A stretch of DNA of 28,722 bases from a virus, in IMG/VR virus record IMGVR_UViG_3300017771_000075, positions 1 through 28,722 of that record; one strand, 5' to 3'. The notes under the pieces were generated by a model. It was given only the letters and a program-made list of their open reading frames with translations. It had not been told where the DNA came from and made no database searches. The position numbers and the translations under genes are program-made. This document shows, piece by piece, positions 8,777 through 16,222 of the stretch. Numbering within the stretch: position 1 is the first letter of the stretch; the number at the start of each line of letters is the position of its first letter.

Positions 8777-9360
8777 TATTTACCATGAAAAGTAGAACCA
8801 AAACTAGAAGAATCTCTGTAACTAGTAGCTCTTTGAGCAGCTTTAGATGGCCCTGGGTTATTTGTAGGATTTCTACCTCTTTCTTGATTTGTCTGAATAT
8901 TTGAAGGTCTCATATCTATTTGTTTTTGAATAGCTCTAGCTTCTCTCATGTTTTGTTCAGCAGCTCTTTGTCTAGCATCAATTCCACCAAATTGTCTAGC
9001 ATTTAAATAATCCGCTAAACTGCTTGATCTACCAAAATCAGAATTTTGTAATCCTGTATGTAATGCTTTAGCTCCTCTAAAAGCAGCGCCTACAGGGCTA
9101 AAACGTCTGTACAAATCAAATATATCTTTTAAACCAAATTTTGTATTATTTTGTTGTTCATTTATGTCTACTGGGTTTACTCCAGGTGGAAGCAAAGGTT
9201 GAATACCTATATTTTGTCCCTGCATGGTATTAAAACTTAGAGGAGAGATCTGGTTATTTACTTGAGCAATACCCGCATCATTGTTTAAATATGCTCCTTG
9301 AGCTTGTGCTGCTGTGTCTGCTAACTGTGAGTTATATTGTTGTAATAAAAAATCTTCCAT
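8776..9360 (-). CDS. Hypothetical, Gln/Asn/Arg-rich virion-associated protein
   Basis: A 194-residue protein with a Gln/Asn/Ala-rich N-terminus (MEDFLLQQYNSQLADTAAQA), a short folded-looking centre (GLKDIFDLYRRFSPVGAAFRG) and a disordered C-terminus rich in Arg, Ser, Asn and Pro ending FGSTFHGK. Starts and stops are both in TAATG overlaps with the gp10-like gene upstream and the 54-residue gene downstream. I recognise no domain. Composition resembles scaffold-like or internal virion proteins; position directly after a tail stabilisation protein suggests a virion role. Confidence 0.5.
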   Translation of the reverse strand: MEDFLLQQYNSQLADTAAQAQGAYLNNDAGIAQVNNQISPLSFNTMQGQNIGIQPLLPPGVNPVDINEQQNNTKFGLKDIFDLYRRFSPVGAAFRGAKALHTGLQNSDFGRSSSLADYLNARQFGGIDARQRAAEQNMREARAIQKQIDMRPSNIQTNQERGRNPTNNPGPSKAAQRATSYRDSSSFGSTFHGK

Positions 9361-11516
9361 TATCCTCTCATACCATCAAGTTGTACATCAGCTCTAAAAG
9401 TTCCAAATCTCCAATTTTCGTCTGTACTAGTGTTTGCAATTTTTAAACTAGCAAATCTTGCTCTAGCTCTCGTGTCTATCTTATCAGTAGTTGATGTTAT
9501 TGTAAAAGGTCCTAGCGGTGAGGATACCTCGGCGTCACTTGGATAATCTCTTAATTGAATAGTAACTTGTGCATTACCTTGAAGTAATTTAAAATCTGGT
9601 ACAAATCTTCTCATACTCATGAAAAATTCTGCATTAGTTCCGTCAGGGTTTAAACTAAAGTCCCCAGATTCTATAAATGCTGGGATTATAGTCTTCGCAC
9701 CTGCGGTATCTACTTGATCTGTTCCAACTTCGTGAGCGTAATAAATACTTCCACCGTTTATATTTGTTACACCCTGTATTAAAGGAAAGGTTGGTGTTGT
9801 TGTTGAGTTAAATTCAGTTGCATAAGGAACATCATATAAATTAGCATCTGTCCAAGTAGTCCTCGATAAGGATCCCGTTGTCCAAGTTGCGCTTTGATAA
9901 TTATAAGTAACACATCTATCATTAAATGATGAACCTGATTTTGGATAAAACCAAGTAAGTTCTTCATATAAATGATTAAGACCTACATATACTGATTCAC
10001 CGTTTTGATAATTAACTCCAAGGTTATCTCCCTTATTTGTGAATACAAAGTTTTCGACTTGGCATGGTAAAGATTTAACAGTACCATCGTAAGTAAAGAA
10101 TCCACCAGATTCTCCCATCCAATAAACAGCACCATTAACATATTTAATAGAATGCTGTCCAATTGCTCCACAGTTAGAACCTACTTGTCTTATTGAGAAA
10201 GTAAACGGAGGTCCTACAAATTGAATTACGTAAGCTGAGTTATCAGTTAAAACAAAAGTATAATCTTTTCCTTTTACAGCTCCTACTATTTTTGTACCAG
10301 CATCTATTCTAAAGGTACCTGCAGTGTTTACTGAAGTTGGTGAGTAGTCACTTATATTTTCTTGGTCACTAAATCTTATAAACATCTTGTCTTGAGTAGA
10401 TTCATCTCCAATAGTTGTTTCTGTACCTAACATTAATAAATGTCTATCTCTATCCGATACTAAAGACATCACAGATGCTGTTGGTGAACTACTTACAATA
10501 GTTGCTCTTGTACTTAAGGCATTAGGGTTTGAGTTGATTGGATTCCATTCAAATGTTTTACCATTTTTAATAGTAGCTATTAATTTTTCTCCAAAATTAT
10601 CTAAAGACCAAGATGCAGGATCTATTGTTAAACTTGAAGATAAAGAAGCTTCTCCCCAACCAGTGTAATATTCAACACCAGACCCAGACGTATGAGCAGA
10701 TCTAGTGCCTCCAGCACCTCTGGTAATCCCTGTTAGATCATTTGTTGATATGCCTGTATAAGATATAAATTCTGTTCCAACTTTAATTGTTCCTGATGTT
10801 GGAAAACCAGTTGTTGATGCAAGTGTAATCGAAGTCCCAGATCCTCCAGTACCTGCTGTGTCATCTAATAAATTTCCGTTAAGAGTTCCAAATACTTGTT
10901 GTCCTCCGGCCCATAATCCTGTTCCCCAACCAAAACCGTAAGTAAATCCTAAAGCACCTGCACTAATGTACGGATTGATTGTTGCAGATCCACTTCCGTT
11001 TACCGTTGTCCCTGCTGCGCTAGCCATTGTAATAGTAAAAGAATCACTATCGGGAACAGTGACTACTTGAAAAGTATTTGTTTCAAAATCTGAAGAACTG
11101 TATCCAGCACCTGTTGGAGGTGTCACTGAAGTAAATGTGAAAAGATCTCCAGGTTGTAATGTGTGTGCTGCTTTGTTGATAGTAACGGTAGCCGAAGTAT
11201 TTACAGTGTCGAATGTACAACCGGTAATAGCTGTGCCTAAAGGTGTTATGTCGTAAAAAGCACTTTCATAATAAATAATTAAAATTTTGTTTGTGCCTAT
11301 TGCAGCATATCTTCTGCCGTCTAAATCAGCCCAAATAAACTGTTCTCTTGCTGCACCTACTAAAGATGCGTTAACAAGTTGCTCCCAACCACCTATTTTT
11401 TCAGGTAATCCATATCTAAACCTTACAAAGTCTCCGTCAGTCCACTTACCTTCTGCGCCTGTTGCGGTTACTTGTTTGTTAAATCCGGGTGCTATTTGTA
11501 CTTTTGTTAGAGGCAT
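9360..11516 (-). CDS. P22 gp10-like tail stabilisation protein
   Basis: This 718-residue protein starts MPLTKVQIAPGFNKQVTATG, then EGKWTDGDFVRFRYGLPEKIGGWEQL, an opening I associate with marine phage tail proteins related to the P22 packaged-DNA stabilisation protein gp10. Repeating beta blocks (REQFIWADLDGRRYAAIG; DRDRHLLMLG; DYTFVLTDNSAYVIQF; GAVYWMGESGGFFTYDG) fit a beta-propeller-like plug. Residues about 95-180 are a Ser/Thr-rich beta insertion. It probably closes the portal channel and joins capsid to tail. It lies immediately after the enzyme cassette and before small tail-type genes. Homology level is moderate; no motif is catalytic. Confidence 0.7.
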   Translation of the reverse strand: MPLTKVQIAPGFNKQVTATGAEGKWTDGDFVRFRYGLPEKIGGWEQLVNASLVGAAREQFIWADLDGRRYAAIGTNKILIIYYESAFYDITPLGTAITGCTFDTVNTSATVTINKAAHTLQPGDLFTFTSVTPPTGAGYSSSDFETNTFQVVTVPDSDSFTITMASAAGTTVNGSGSATINPYISAGALGFTYGFGWGTGLWAGGQQVFGTLNGNLLDDTAGTGGSGTSITLASTTGFPTSGTIKVGTEFISYTGISTNDLTGITRGAGGTRSAHTSGSGVEYYTGWGEASLSSSLTIDPASWSLDNFGEKLIATIKNGKTFEWNPINSNPNALSTRATIVSSSPTASVMSLVSDRDRHLLMLGTETTIGDESTQDKMFIRFSDQENISDYSPTSVNTAGTFRIDAGTKIVGAVKGKDYTFVLTDNSAYVIQFVGPPFTFSIRQVGSNCGAIGQHSIKYVNGAVYWMGESGGFFTYDGTVKSLPCQVENFVFTNKGDNLGVNYQNGESVYVGLNHLYEELTWFYPKSGSSFNDRCVTYNYQSATWTTGSLSRTTWTDANLYDVPYATEFNSTTTPTFPLIQGVTNINGGSIYYAHEVGTDQVDTAGAKTIIPAFIESGDFSLNPDGTNAEFFMSMRRFVPDFKLLQGNAQVTIQLRDYPSDAEVSSPLGPFTITSTTDKIDTRARARFASLKIANTSTDENWRFGTFRADVQLDGMRG

Positions 11517-11537
11517 AAAGACATTTTACCTTAAAAT

Positions 11538-12167
11538 TTACCTAAGTTCTACTGCACTATCACCCGTACCAATAGTACCAGTAGGTAATAGATTCATAGC
11601 CATTGATTTTCTAATGCTGTTATTTTTATTTTCTAAGATCATATGATGTACTTCTGTTGGAAAAACAATTAACATACCGTTATTTACCTTAAACCCATAT
11701 TCATCAGAATTATATATGTTTTTTTCTTTAGTGCTTAAATTAAAACTTGTTGCCGAATTGTAATTTTTAAATTCAATCTTATTATCTTCAGTTTCTTCGT
11801 TACCCCAATAATACACCATACTGTACATATGGTTTTTATGTGCATGTAACATACTTTCCTGACCTTTATGTGTTTTTGTAAACCAAGAATTAGTTATTAT
11901 AAAATTATTATCATAATGCATAATATTTTTAGAAAAGTTATGGAATCTTTCCATTATTTTTTCTTCTAGAAAAGTTAAGGGATGGCATTGAAACAACCTT
12001 AACTCTTTAGATATTTCACAACTTTTATTATGTTCTGCATTTCTCCTAGCTTTGCTAAACTCTATATTGTCATAGATTTTATTTAATTTACTTTCCTCAT
12101 CCTGATTAAGTATTACATCAGTTACATACATTGTTTTAGAGAATAAGGGCCAAATATCGTTTCTCAT
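11538..12167 (-). CDS. 2OG-Fe(II) oxygenase-like protein
   Basis: A 209-residue protein matching the phage 2OG-FeII_Oxy_5 pattern: 'ITNSWFTKTHKGQESMLHAH' with H108-x-H110 in the position of the family's metal motif, then MYSMVYYW, then NGMLIVFPTEVHHMILEN with H174/H175, and R186 as candidate 2-oxoglutarate ligand. The ending PTGTIGTGDSAVEL is also typical of this family. It should hydroxylate or otherwise oxidise an unknown substrate using 2-oxoglutarate, Fe(II) and oxygen. Its ATG overlaps the methyltransferase stop (TAATG). It is the last gene of the enzyme cassette. The family usually has HxH or HxD; here it is HxH. Confidence 0.72.
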   Translation of the reverse strand: MRNDIWPLFSKTMYVTDVILNQDEESKLNKIYDNIEFSKARRNAEHNKSCEISKELRLFQCHPLTFLEEKIMERFHNFSKNIMHYDNNFIITNSWFTKTHKGQESMLHAHKNHMYSMVYYWGNEETEDNKIEFKNYNSATSFNLSTKEKNIYNSDEYGFKVNNGMLIVFPTEVHHMILENKNNSIRKSMAMNLLPTGTIGTGDSAVELR

Positions 12168-12994
12168 TAGTGAATTATTTTTATTGTAGTTTGAACATGA
12201 TTGCTTCTTCCAACGACAGTAAATTTTCTATTAAATTTTTCTGTCCACTCTAGTAATGCTTTATATATACCCTGTCTCCATTTTGTATAATTAGATAAAT
12301 TTTTCCAATTATAAAAATCATCAAACTGAATTACAGTACCATTTACTATTTGATTGTTTAACTGTTCAAAAATTGTTGACGTACTACTGTACAAATCGCA
12401 ATCAATATGAATAAATTTAATATTATCTTTAAATGTTTTCTTCCACTCGGGTATCGTTTTATGATACCACCCCACCACCAGCTCCACATTAGAATTAACT
12501 TTAGGTAAACTATTTATTTTCATTCTACCTTTTTCAAATACGTTTTCATCTGTAAGATGCCAATCCTCAGGTAATCCTTCAAAACTATCAAAGCCATAAA
12601 CTTTTTGGTTAAGAAAGTTTTTTGCTATTAAATTTAATGTTTTACCTTTTAATACACCAAACTCACAAACAACACCTTCAATAGAACAATTTTTAATTGA
12701 CTCTAAAAGCATGCACTCTCTTTGATAATCTTCCCAAGAATTATTTACAAAAAAAGATATGTCTTGATTAAAATTAATTGTTGCTCTTAAATTATCTTCC
12801 TCAGTATTTTCTTTTGATATTAAAGTTAAAACATTACCTCGAGCCTCATCAAAAAAACAGTTAACACTATCAATAGAACAATCTTTAAATAGTTCTAAAA
12901 ATTTACATTCTTTTTCACAATCTTTCCAATAGTTACCGACAGTTTTAGAATTTGTAAATACATCTAAATTATAATTATTTTTATCAACAATCAT
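12167..12994 (-). CDS. TylF/MycF-like SAM-dependent methyltransferase with duplicated N-terminus
   Basis: A 275-residue protein. From about residue 85 it is a TylF-type methyltransferase: VVCEFGVLKGKTLNLIA (E111, G113, G117) is the SAM loop, VYGFDSFEGLPEDW follows, and FIHIDCDLYSST plus IQFDDF supply the metal-binding acids D198, D200, D225 and D226. TylF/MycF enzymes methylate hydroxyls of sugars, so a glycan O-methylation role is plausible. Oddly, residues 19-62 repeat residues 83-126 at a fixed 64-residue offset, but the copy has lost the SAM loop (CFFDEARG instead of CEFGVLKG). The gene overlaps the upstream fusion gene by 11 bases and the downstream oxygenase as TAATG. Confidence 0.82.
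   Translation of the reverse strand: MIVDKNNYNLDVFTNSKTVGNYWKDCEKECKFLELFKDCSIDSVNCFFDEARGNVLTLISKENTEEDNLRATINFNQDISFFVNNSWEDYQRECMLLESIKNCSIEGVVCEFGVLKGKTLNLIAKNFLNQKVYGFDSFEGLPEDWHLTDENVFEKGRMKINSLPKVNSNVELVVGWYHKTIPEWKKTFKDNIKFIHIDCDLYSSTSTIFEQLNNQIVNGTVIQFDDFYNWKNLSNYTKWRQGIYKALLEWTEKFNRKFTVVGRSNHVQTTIKIIH
12617..12748 (-). repeat. Tandem in-frame duplication inside methyltransferase gene, functional copy
   Basis: This stretch encodes residues 83-126 of the methyltransferase and aligns with 12809-12940 (residues 19-62). At DNA level the 12-base string caatagaacaat occurs at 12679-12690 and again at 12871-12882, exactly 192 bases (64 codons) apart. Shared residues include the two Trp (W23/W87), E-C (29-30/93-94), C-S-I (39-41/103-105) and L-I (58-59/122-123). 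By eye about 19 of 43 residues match. Confidence 0.8.
12809..12940 (-). repeat. Tandem in-frame duplication inside methyltransferase gene, degenerate copy
   Basis: This is the N-terminal copy (residues 19-62). It keeps the helix (NYWKDCEKECKFLEL) and the CSI turn but has replaced the Glu and Gly of the SAM loop (E111 and G113 in the other copy become F47 and D49). It therefore probably does not bind SAM and may serve as a dimerisation or substrate lid element. Confidence 0.75.
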
Positions 12995-13922
12995 TATTCA
13001 TAACTTCTTTTATATTTTGTTTGAGTATAGAAAAACCAAATATCCATAATGTTCTTGGACTAATTCCCTTAACTATATTAGATCCGTGATTAACATCAGA
13101 TACAGGATAAAGCCACATATCTCCTTTGTTTAAATTTATTTCTTTACCTTCAATGATAGGACTACCTCCCACATGATCTGATAATTTTATATTACAATGA
13201 AGTGTTATAGTATCTTCTACCCAAACTGGGTCTTTATGTATATAACAGGTATCTCCAGGCTCTGCATAACTAGCAACCATACCATCTTTAAAATTAGCTA
13301 AATAATAATTTTTTAAATTTAATTTTTTAATAATTTTATTTTGTATTCCATAAGCAAGTTTAGGAAATACAAAGTTATCAGAGTATCTAGTAGTTAATCT
13401 TTTACCTTTCATTTTAGCATCCTTAAAAAAAGTATCGTCCTTATTTTCTATAATCCAATTAGATAAAATATTACACTCTTCAATACTTACAAAGTTTTTG
13501 TAAATTTTATAATTTTTATTTATATTGGATGTTATTTCTAATACCCATTTTTCAACATCTTGTGTTGTTACTTGAAGATCAAATACTTCAGGCTTTACAA
13601 ACATCTTATTAGTATCTTCAAAACGTCCTTCTTTTATTGTATTTACCCAAACTATATAATCAGCAGGAAACAATTCTCTTGTCTCTAGTGTGGGGCAAAT
13701 AAAATCTGCCACAACATACTCTCCTCGATTTTTAAATTTATTTGCTAAAGTTGCCATCCTTTTGGCTTGTCTTACTCTACCTTCGTGAGAAAAATCCCAA
13801 TCATCAAATTCTTTTCTTACTTCGTCTGCGTTTAATATTTTTGCATTAAGCATCGGGCCTAGCTTATTTGCTAAAGTAGTTTTGCCAGATCCCGGTAATC
13901 CCATTATTAAAATAATTTTCAT
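12984..13922 (-). CDS. APS-kinase-like P-loop domain fused to a 2OG-Fe(II) oxygenase domain
   Basis: A 312-residue two-domain protein. Residues 1-130 are a small kinase: P-loop MGLPGSGKTT (8-16), then LNADEVRKEF, DFSHEGRVRQAKRMATLA and VVADFICPTLETRELF, which follow the adenylylsulfate kinase (CysC) order D-x-VR, FSxExR and FISP-xx-xR. The usual KGLY-type lid is replaced by IKEGRFEDTNKMF. CysC makes PAPS from APS and ATP. Residues about 138-312 are a 2OG oxygenase: H229-x-D231 iron motif in YIHKDPVW, H279 in DVNHGSN and R290 in SPRTLW. The gene begins directly after the sulfotransferase stop, with GGAG seven bases before ATG. APS kinase activity is likely but a related small-molecule kinase cannot be excluded. 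Confidence 0.78.
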   Translation of the reverse strand: MKIILIMGLPGSGKTTLANKLGPMLNAKILNADEVRKEFDDWDFSHEGRVRQAKRMATLANKFKNRGEYVVADFICPTLETRELFPADYIVWVNTIKEGRFEDTNKMFVKPEVFDLQVTTQDVEKWVLEITSNINKNYKIYKNFVSIEECNILSNWIIENKDDTFFKDAKMKGKRLTTRYSDNFVFPKLAYGIQNKIIKKLNLKNYYLANFKDGMVASYAEPGDTCYIHKDPVWVEDTITLHCNIKLSDHVGGSPIIEGKEINLNKGDMWLYPVSDVNHGSNIVKGISPRTLWIFGFSILKQNIKEVMNNDC

Positions 13923-14699
13923 TTACTTTCTCCAAAATTCCATTCCTTTATATGTTTGAGTAACCTCATAGGGTAGTAAAATTTCTCTAGGTTTATATTC
14001 TACTTTTCCTGTTACTTTATGTAAATTAGGTGTGTTAATATGTAGATCAAATAAATTATTTGAATATTCTACATTATTAAAATCATGATAAAAATATGGG
14101 TAACCAATAAAATCATAAACACCTTTAATTGTTTTTTCAGGTTCCAAACAAAGATCGTTGTATTCTATTAAATGAATCATATCTTTATTTAAACAAAGAC
14201 CTTCCTTTAACCATAGCCAAGGTTTTATTACTTGTCCTTCTTTTTCTACATCCATTAAAGATTTACATCTGGTTACAACAGAAGGTTCTGCCTCCTTACC
14301 AAAAAAGAAATTTTTGTAATAAATATTTTTATTAAAAACTTTTTCAAAAGAATCAAGTATCCAATTTATATCTCGTACACAGCAAATAATTTTAGTATAT
14401 GGAAATAATGATTTAAGTAACGAAGTATTTCCTGTCCATGCTCTTGATGAATCAAATATTGTTTCATTTACAGTATCTTTATAATACCCCTCAACAATAT
14501 GTTTTAAAACATTTTCACGTTGTTCTGAATTTATATTTATAGAATAATCTGTTTCCGACATATATGTAATAGTATTTTCTAACATATCTTGTAACGGAGA
14601 TGCTATATCAGAATAAAAGTTTGGGTTTTGATTTAAAATAGCTGTTAATAAAGTTGACCCTGATCTAGGTAACCCTGATATAAAATAATGTTTTTTCAT
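13923..14699 (-). CDS. PAPS-dependent sulfotransferase-like protein
   Basis: A 258-residue protein with both PAPS-binding signatures of sulfotransferases: the 5'-phosphosulfate loop FISGLPRSGSTLL (residues 6-18) and the 3'-phosphate motif KIICCVRDINWILDSFEK, with R109 and S117 in the expected places. The C-terminal YNDLCLEPEKTIKGVYDFIG is the usual later helix of the Sulfotransfer_3-type family. It should move sulfate from PAPS onto a hydroxyl or amine of a glycan, lipid, small molecule or tyrosine; the acceptor is unknown. It overlaps the upstream oxygenase by four bases (ATGA) and is followed directly by the APS-kinase-like fusion, which could supply its donor. Confidence 0.87.
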   Translation of the reverse strand: MKKHYFISGLPRSGSTLLTAILNQNPNFYSDIASPLQDMLENTITYMSETDYSININSEQRENVLKHIVEGYYKDTVNETIFDSSRAWTGNTSLLKSLFPYTKIICCVRDINWILDSFEKVFNKNIYYKNFFFGKEAEPSVVTRCKSLMDVEKEGQVIKPWLWLKEGLCLNKDMIHLIEYNDLCLEPEKTIKGVYDFIGYPYFYHDFNNVEYSNNLFDLHINTPNLHKVTGKVEYKPREILLPYEVTQTYKGMEFWRK

Positions 14700-15235
14700 T
14701 TAACTAAAATATTACACACCATTCTTTGCCAGTTATATGTTTCTGACTCAGGAGATTCACCTCGATGAAATTCTTTTGAATCAAATATAATAGCACTACC
14801 TGGTTTATACTTATGTTCTTCACCATCAATATAAAAAGACCCCCTCCAATCTGGCTGCCAAACAGGTGTCATGAATACAACAATTGATTTTGTTTCTGCA
14901 TCTCCATGACCATCATTATGAAGCCAATGTTGAGTTTTCTTTCCGTTGTATGTAGTGTTAAACCACATCCTATTTAACTCAGTTGGTATTCCTATATTTT
15001 TTTCTTCAAGTAATTTAGCGATTCTAAGAACTAAAACTTGTCCCCAAATTAAAAAAGGATAATGTTCTACCATTGAATTTTCTGTTTTTTTAACTACTAG
15101 TATTGGACCTGTTAGAAAACCACGTTGCTCAGTAGATGCGTTATTAACTCTCCAATTAGGGGTGTTTATAATTTCATTGTACATAAAAAATAATTCTTTT
15201 TCTGAAATAAGATTATCCAATACAACTGTTTTCAT
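14696..15235 (-). CDS. 2OG-Fe(II) oxygenase
   Basis: A 179-residue protein with the double-stranded beta-helix signature: H106-x-D108 in HWLHNDGHGD, a following strand SIVVFMTPVWQPDWRGSFYI, then KPGSAIIFDSKEFHRGESP with H157, and R171 in NWQRMVCNILV as the likely 2-oxoglutarate ligand. The order and spacing match prolyl-4-hydroxylase-like phage oxygenases. Substrate unknown; neighbours suggest a sugar, glycan or virion protein. It overlaps the glycosyltransferase stop as TAATG and the sulfotransferase start as ATGA, so the three are coupled. Confidence 0.85.
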   Translation of the reverse strand: MKTVVLDNLISEKELFFMYNEIINTPNWRVNNASTEQRGFLTGPILVVKKTENSMVEHYPFLIWGQVLVLRIAKLLEEKNIGIPTELNRMWFNTTYNGKKTQHWLHNDGHGDAETKSIVVFMTPVWQPDWRGSFYIDGEEHKYKPGSAIIFDSKEFHRGESPESETYNWQRMVCNILVK

Positions 15236-16173
15236 TAAAATTTATGTCTTAATTCTTTATCAATAATATTATTTATTTCTTTTTTCTGTTCTTGATTAAA
15301 TTGCATCATATTATCATTTAATCTAGCAGCAAACATTGCGTCAGGGTCTGCTAGTCTCCAAGGAAAAAATTTTGGAATTGCTTTTCTATATATAGTGAAA
15401 TCTTTTGGATAACTAAAACAAACATCTCCTGTAGCACCCATAATTATTAACCCCTTTTTACCAAATGCTTTTGCAATATGTTGTCCTAAAGAATCGCAAC
15501 CAATAAAATAATCGCATTCAGAAATTAAAGCCATCATAATTCTTAAATAAGGAAGTAAAGGATGTATGTTTTCAAAAGAAACCGAGTCGTCTCCTGTTCT
15601 TTTAAATTTGTCGTGGCTTGCATATAACACTACAGAATCATCTTTTAAATAATTAAGAAGTTCATGGTAATGATCATGCTCTAAACTTCTACTTGTATCA
15701 TCATGTGGAGCACCATCTAGTATCTCAACTCCCGAACCGTAAGGTTGTGTCATTACAACATACTTTTTTCTTTTTTTTAATTTTTCTTCTTTAACATACT
15801 GTTTAGCTGATTTTTTTTCATACTCAGAAAGATAGAGATAGCCCTTATCTTTTAGATCAGAATGATCATGTGTATTATTAATACACACATCAAAAGCTTC
15901 TATTAAAGATATCTTTTCATTAAAAAACTCATGAACATGGTAAGGCTCTACCATGTTAACTTTACTGTTTTTAATTATAATGTCGAATAAACCTTTTTGA
16001 TTTTGATTAAATGTTTTTTGTTGTAAGATTGGATTGCTCCAAAAAAATACATCCCACCCGTGTGTTATTATTTTAAAATCATCGTTAGGATTTAATCTTG
16101 CATATTTTTCTAAAGCTGGAATAGCGCAAACAGTTCTTCCCGCTCCTCCCGTAAGAATAAAAGTAGTATTCAT
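15235..16173 (-). CDS. GT9-like (heptosyltransferase-type, GT-B) glycosyltransferase
   Basis: A 312-residue protein. The N-terminus NTTFILTGGAGRTVCAIPAL resembles the opening strand-loop of ADP-heptose transferases, and residues 219-250 (ECDYFIGCDSLGQHIAKAFG followed by KKGLIIMGATGD) match the GT9 donor site pattern 'D-S-x-x-x-H-x-A-x-A-x-G ... G'. Middle blocks KYVVMTQPYGSG and DSVVLYASHDKF fit the second Rossmann domain. It probably transfers a sugar during lipopolysaccharide-like or virion glycan synthesis. No Shine-Dalgarno precedes the ATG; instead there is a T-run, and no other start is available because an in-frame TAA lies 22-24 bases upstream. It is the first gene of the enzyme cassette. 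Confidence 0.68.
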   Translation of the reverse strand: MNTTFILTGGAGRTVCAIPALEKYARLNPNDDFKIITHGWDVFFWSNPILQQKTFNQNQKGLFDIIIKNSKVNMVEPYHVHEFFNEKISLIEAFDVCINNTHDHSDLKDKGYLYLSEYEKKSAKQYVKEEKLKKRKKYVVMTQPYGSGVEILDGAPHDDTSRSLEHDHYHELLNYLKDDSVVLYASHDKFKRTGDDSVSFENIHPLLPYLRIMMALISECDYFIGCDSLGQHIAKAFGKKGLIIMGATGDVCFSYPKDFTIYRKAIPKFFPWRLADPDAMFAARLNDNMMQFNQEQKKEINNIIDKELRHKF

Positions 16174-16183
16174 AAAAAAATAC

Positions 16184-16211
16184 TTTATACCACTTTATCT
16201 TAGTTTCGCAA
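16184..16211 (-). promoter_or_regulatory. Candidate promoter for the enzyme cassette, possibly leaderless
   Basis: In the only real gap of this part (16174-16222), the minus strand reads TTGCGA (16206-16211), 16 bases, TATAAA (16184-16189). The -10-like box ends 10 bases before the ATG, so a start about seven bases downstream would give an mRNA with almost no leader. This would fit the missing Shine-Dalgarno. In such AT-rich DNA a chance match is quite possible. Confidence 0.3.
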
Positions 16212-16222
16212 CAAATGTATTA

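Noticed and set aside
9779-10171. Two 62-residue minus-strand frames within the gp10-like gene
   Set aside because: Same-strand out-of-frame shadows without ribosome-binding sites; the 718-residue frame explains the region.
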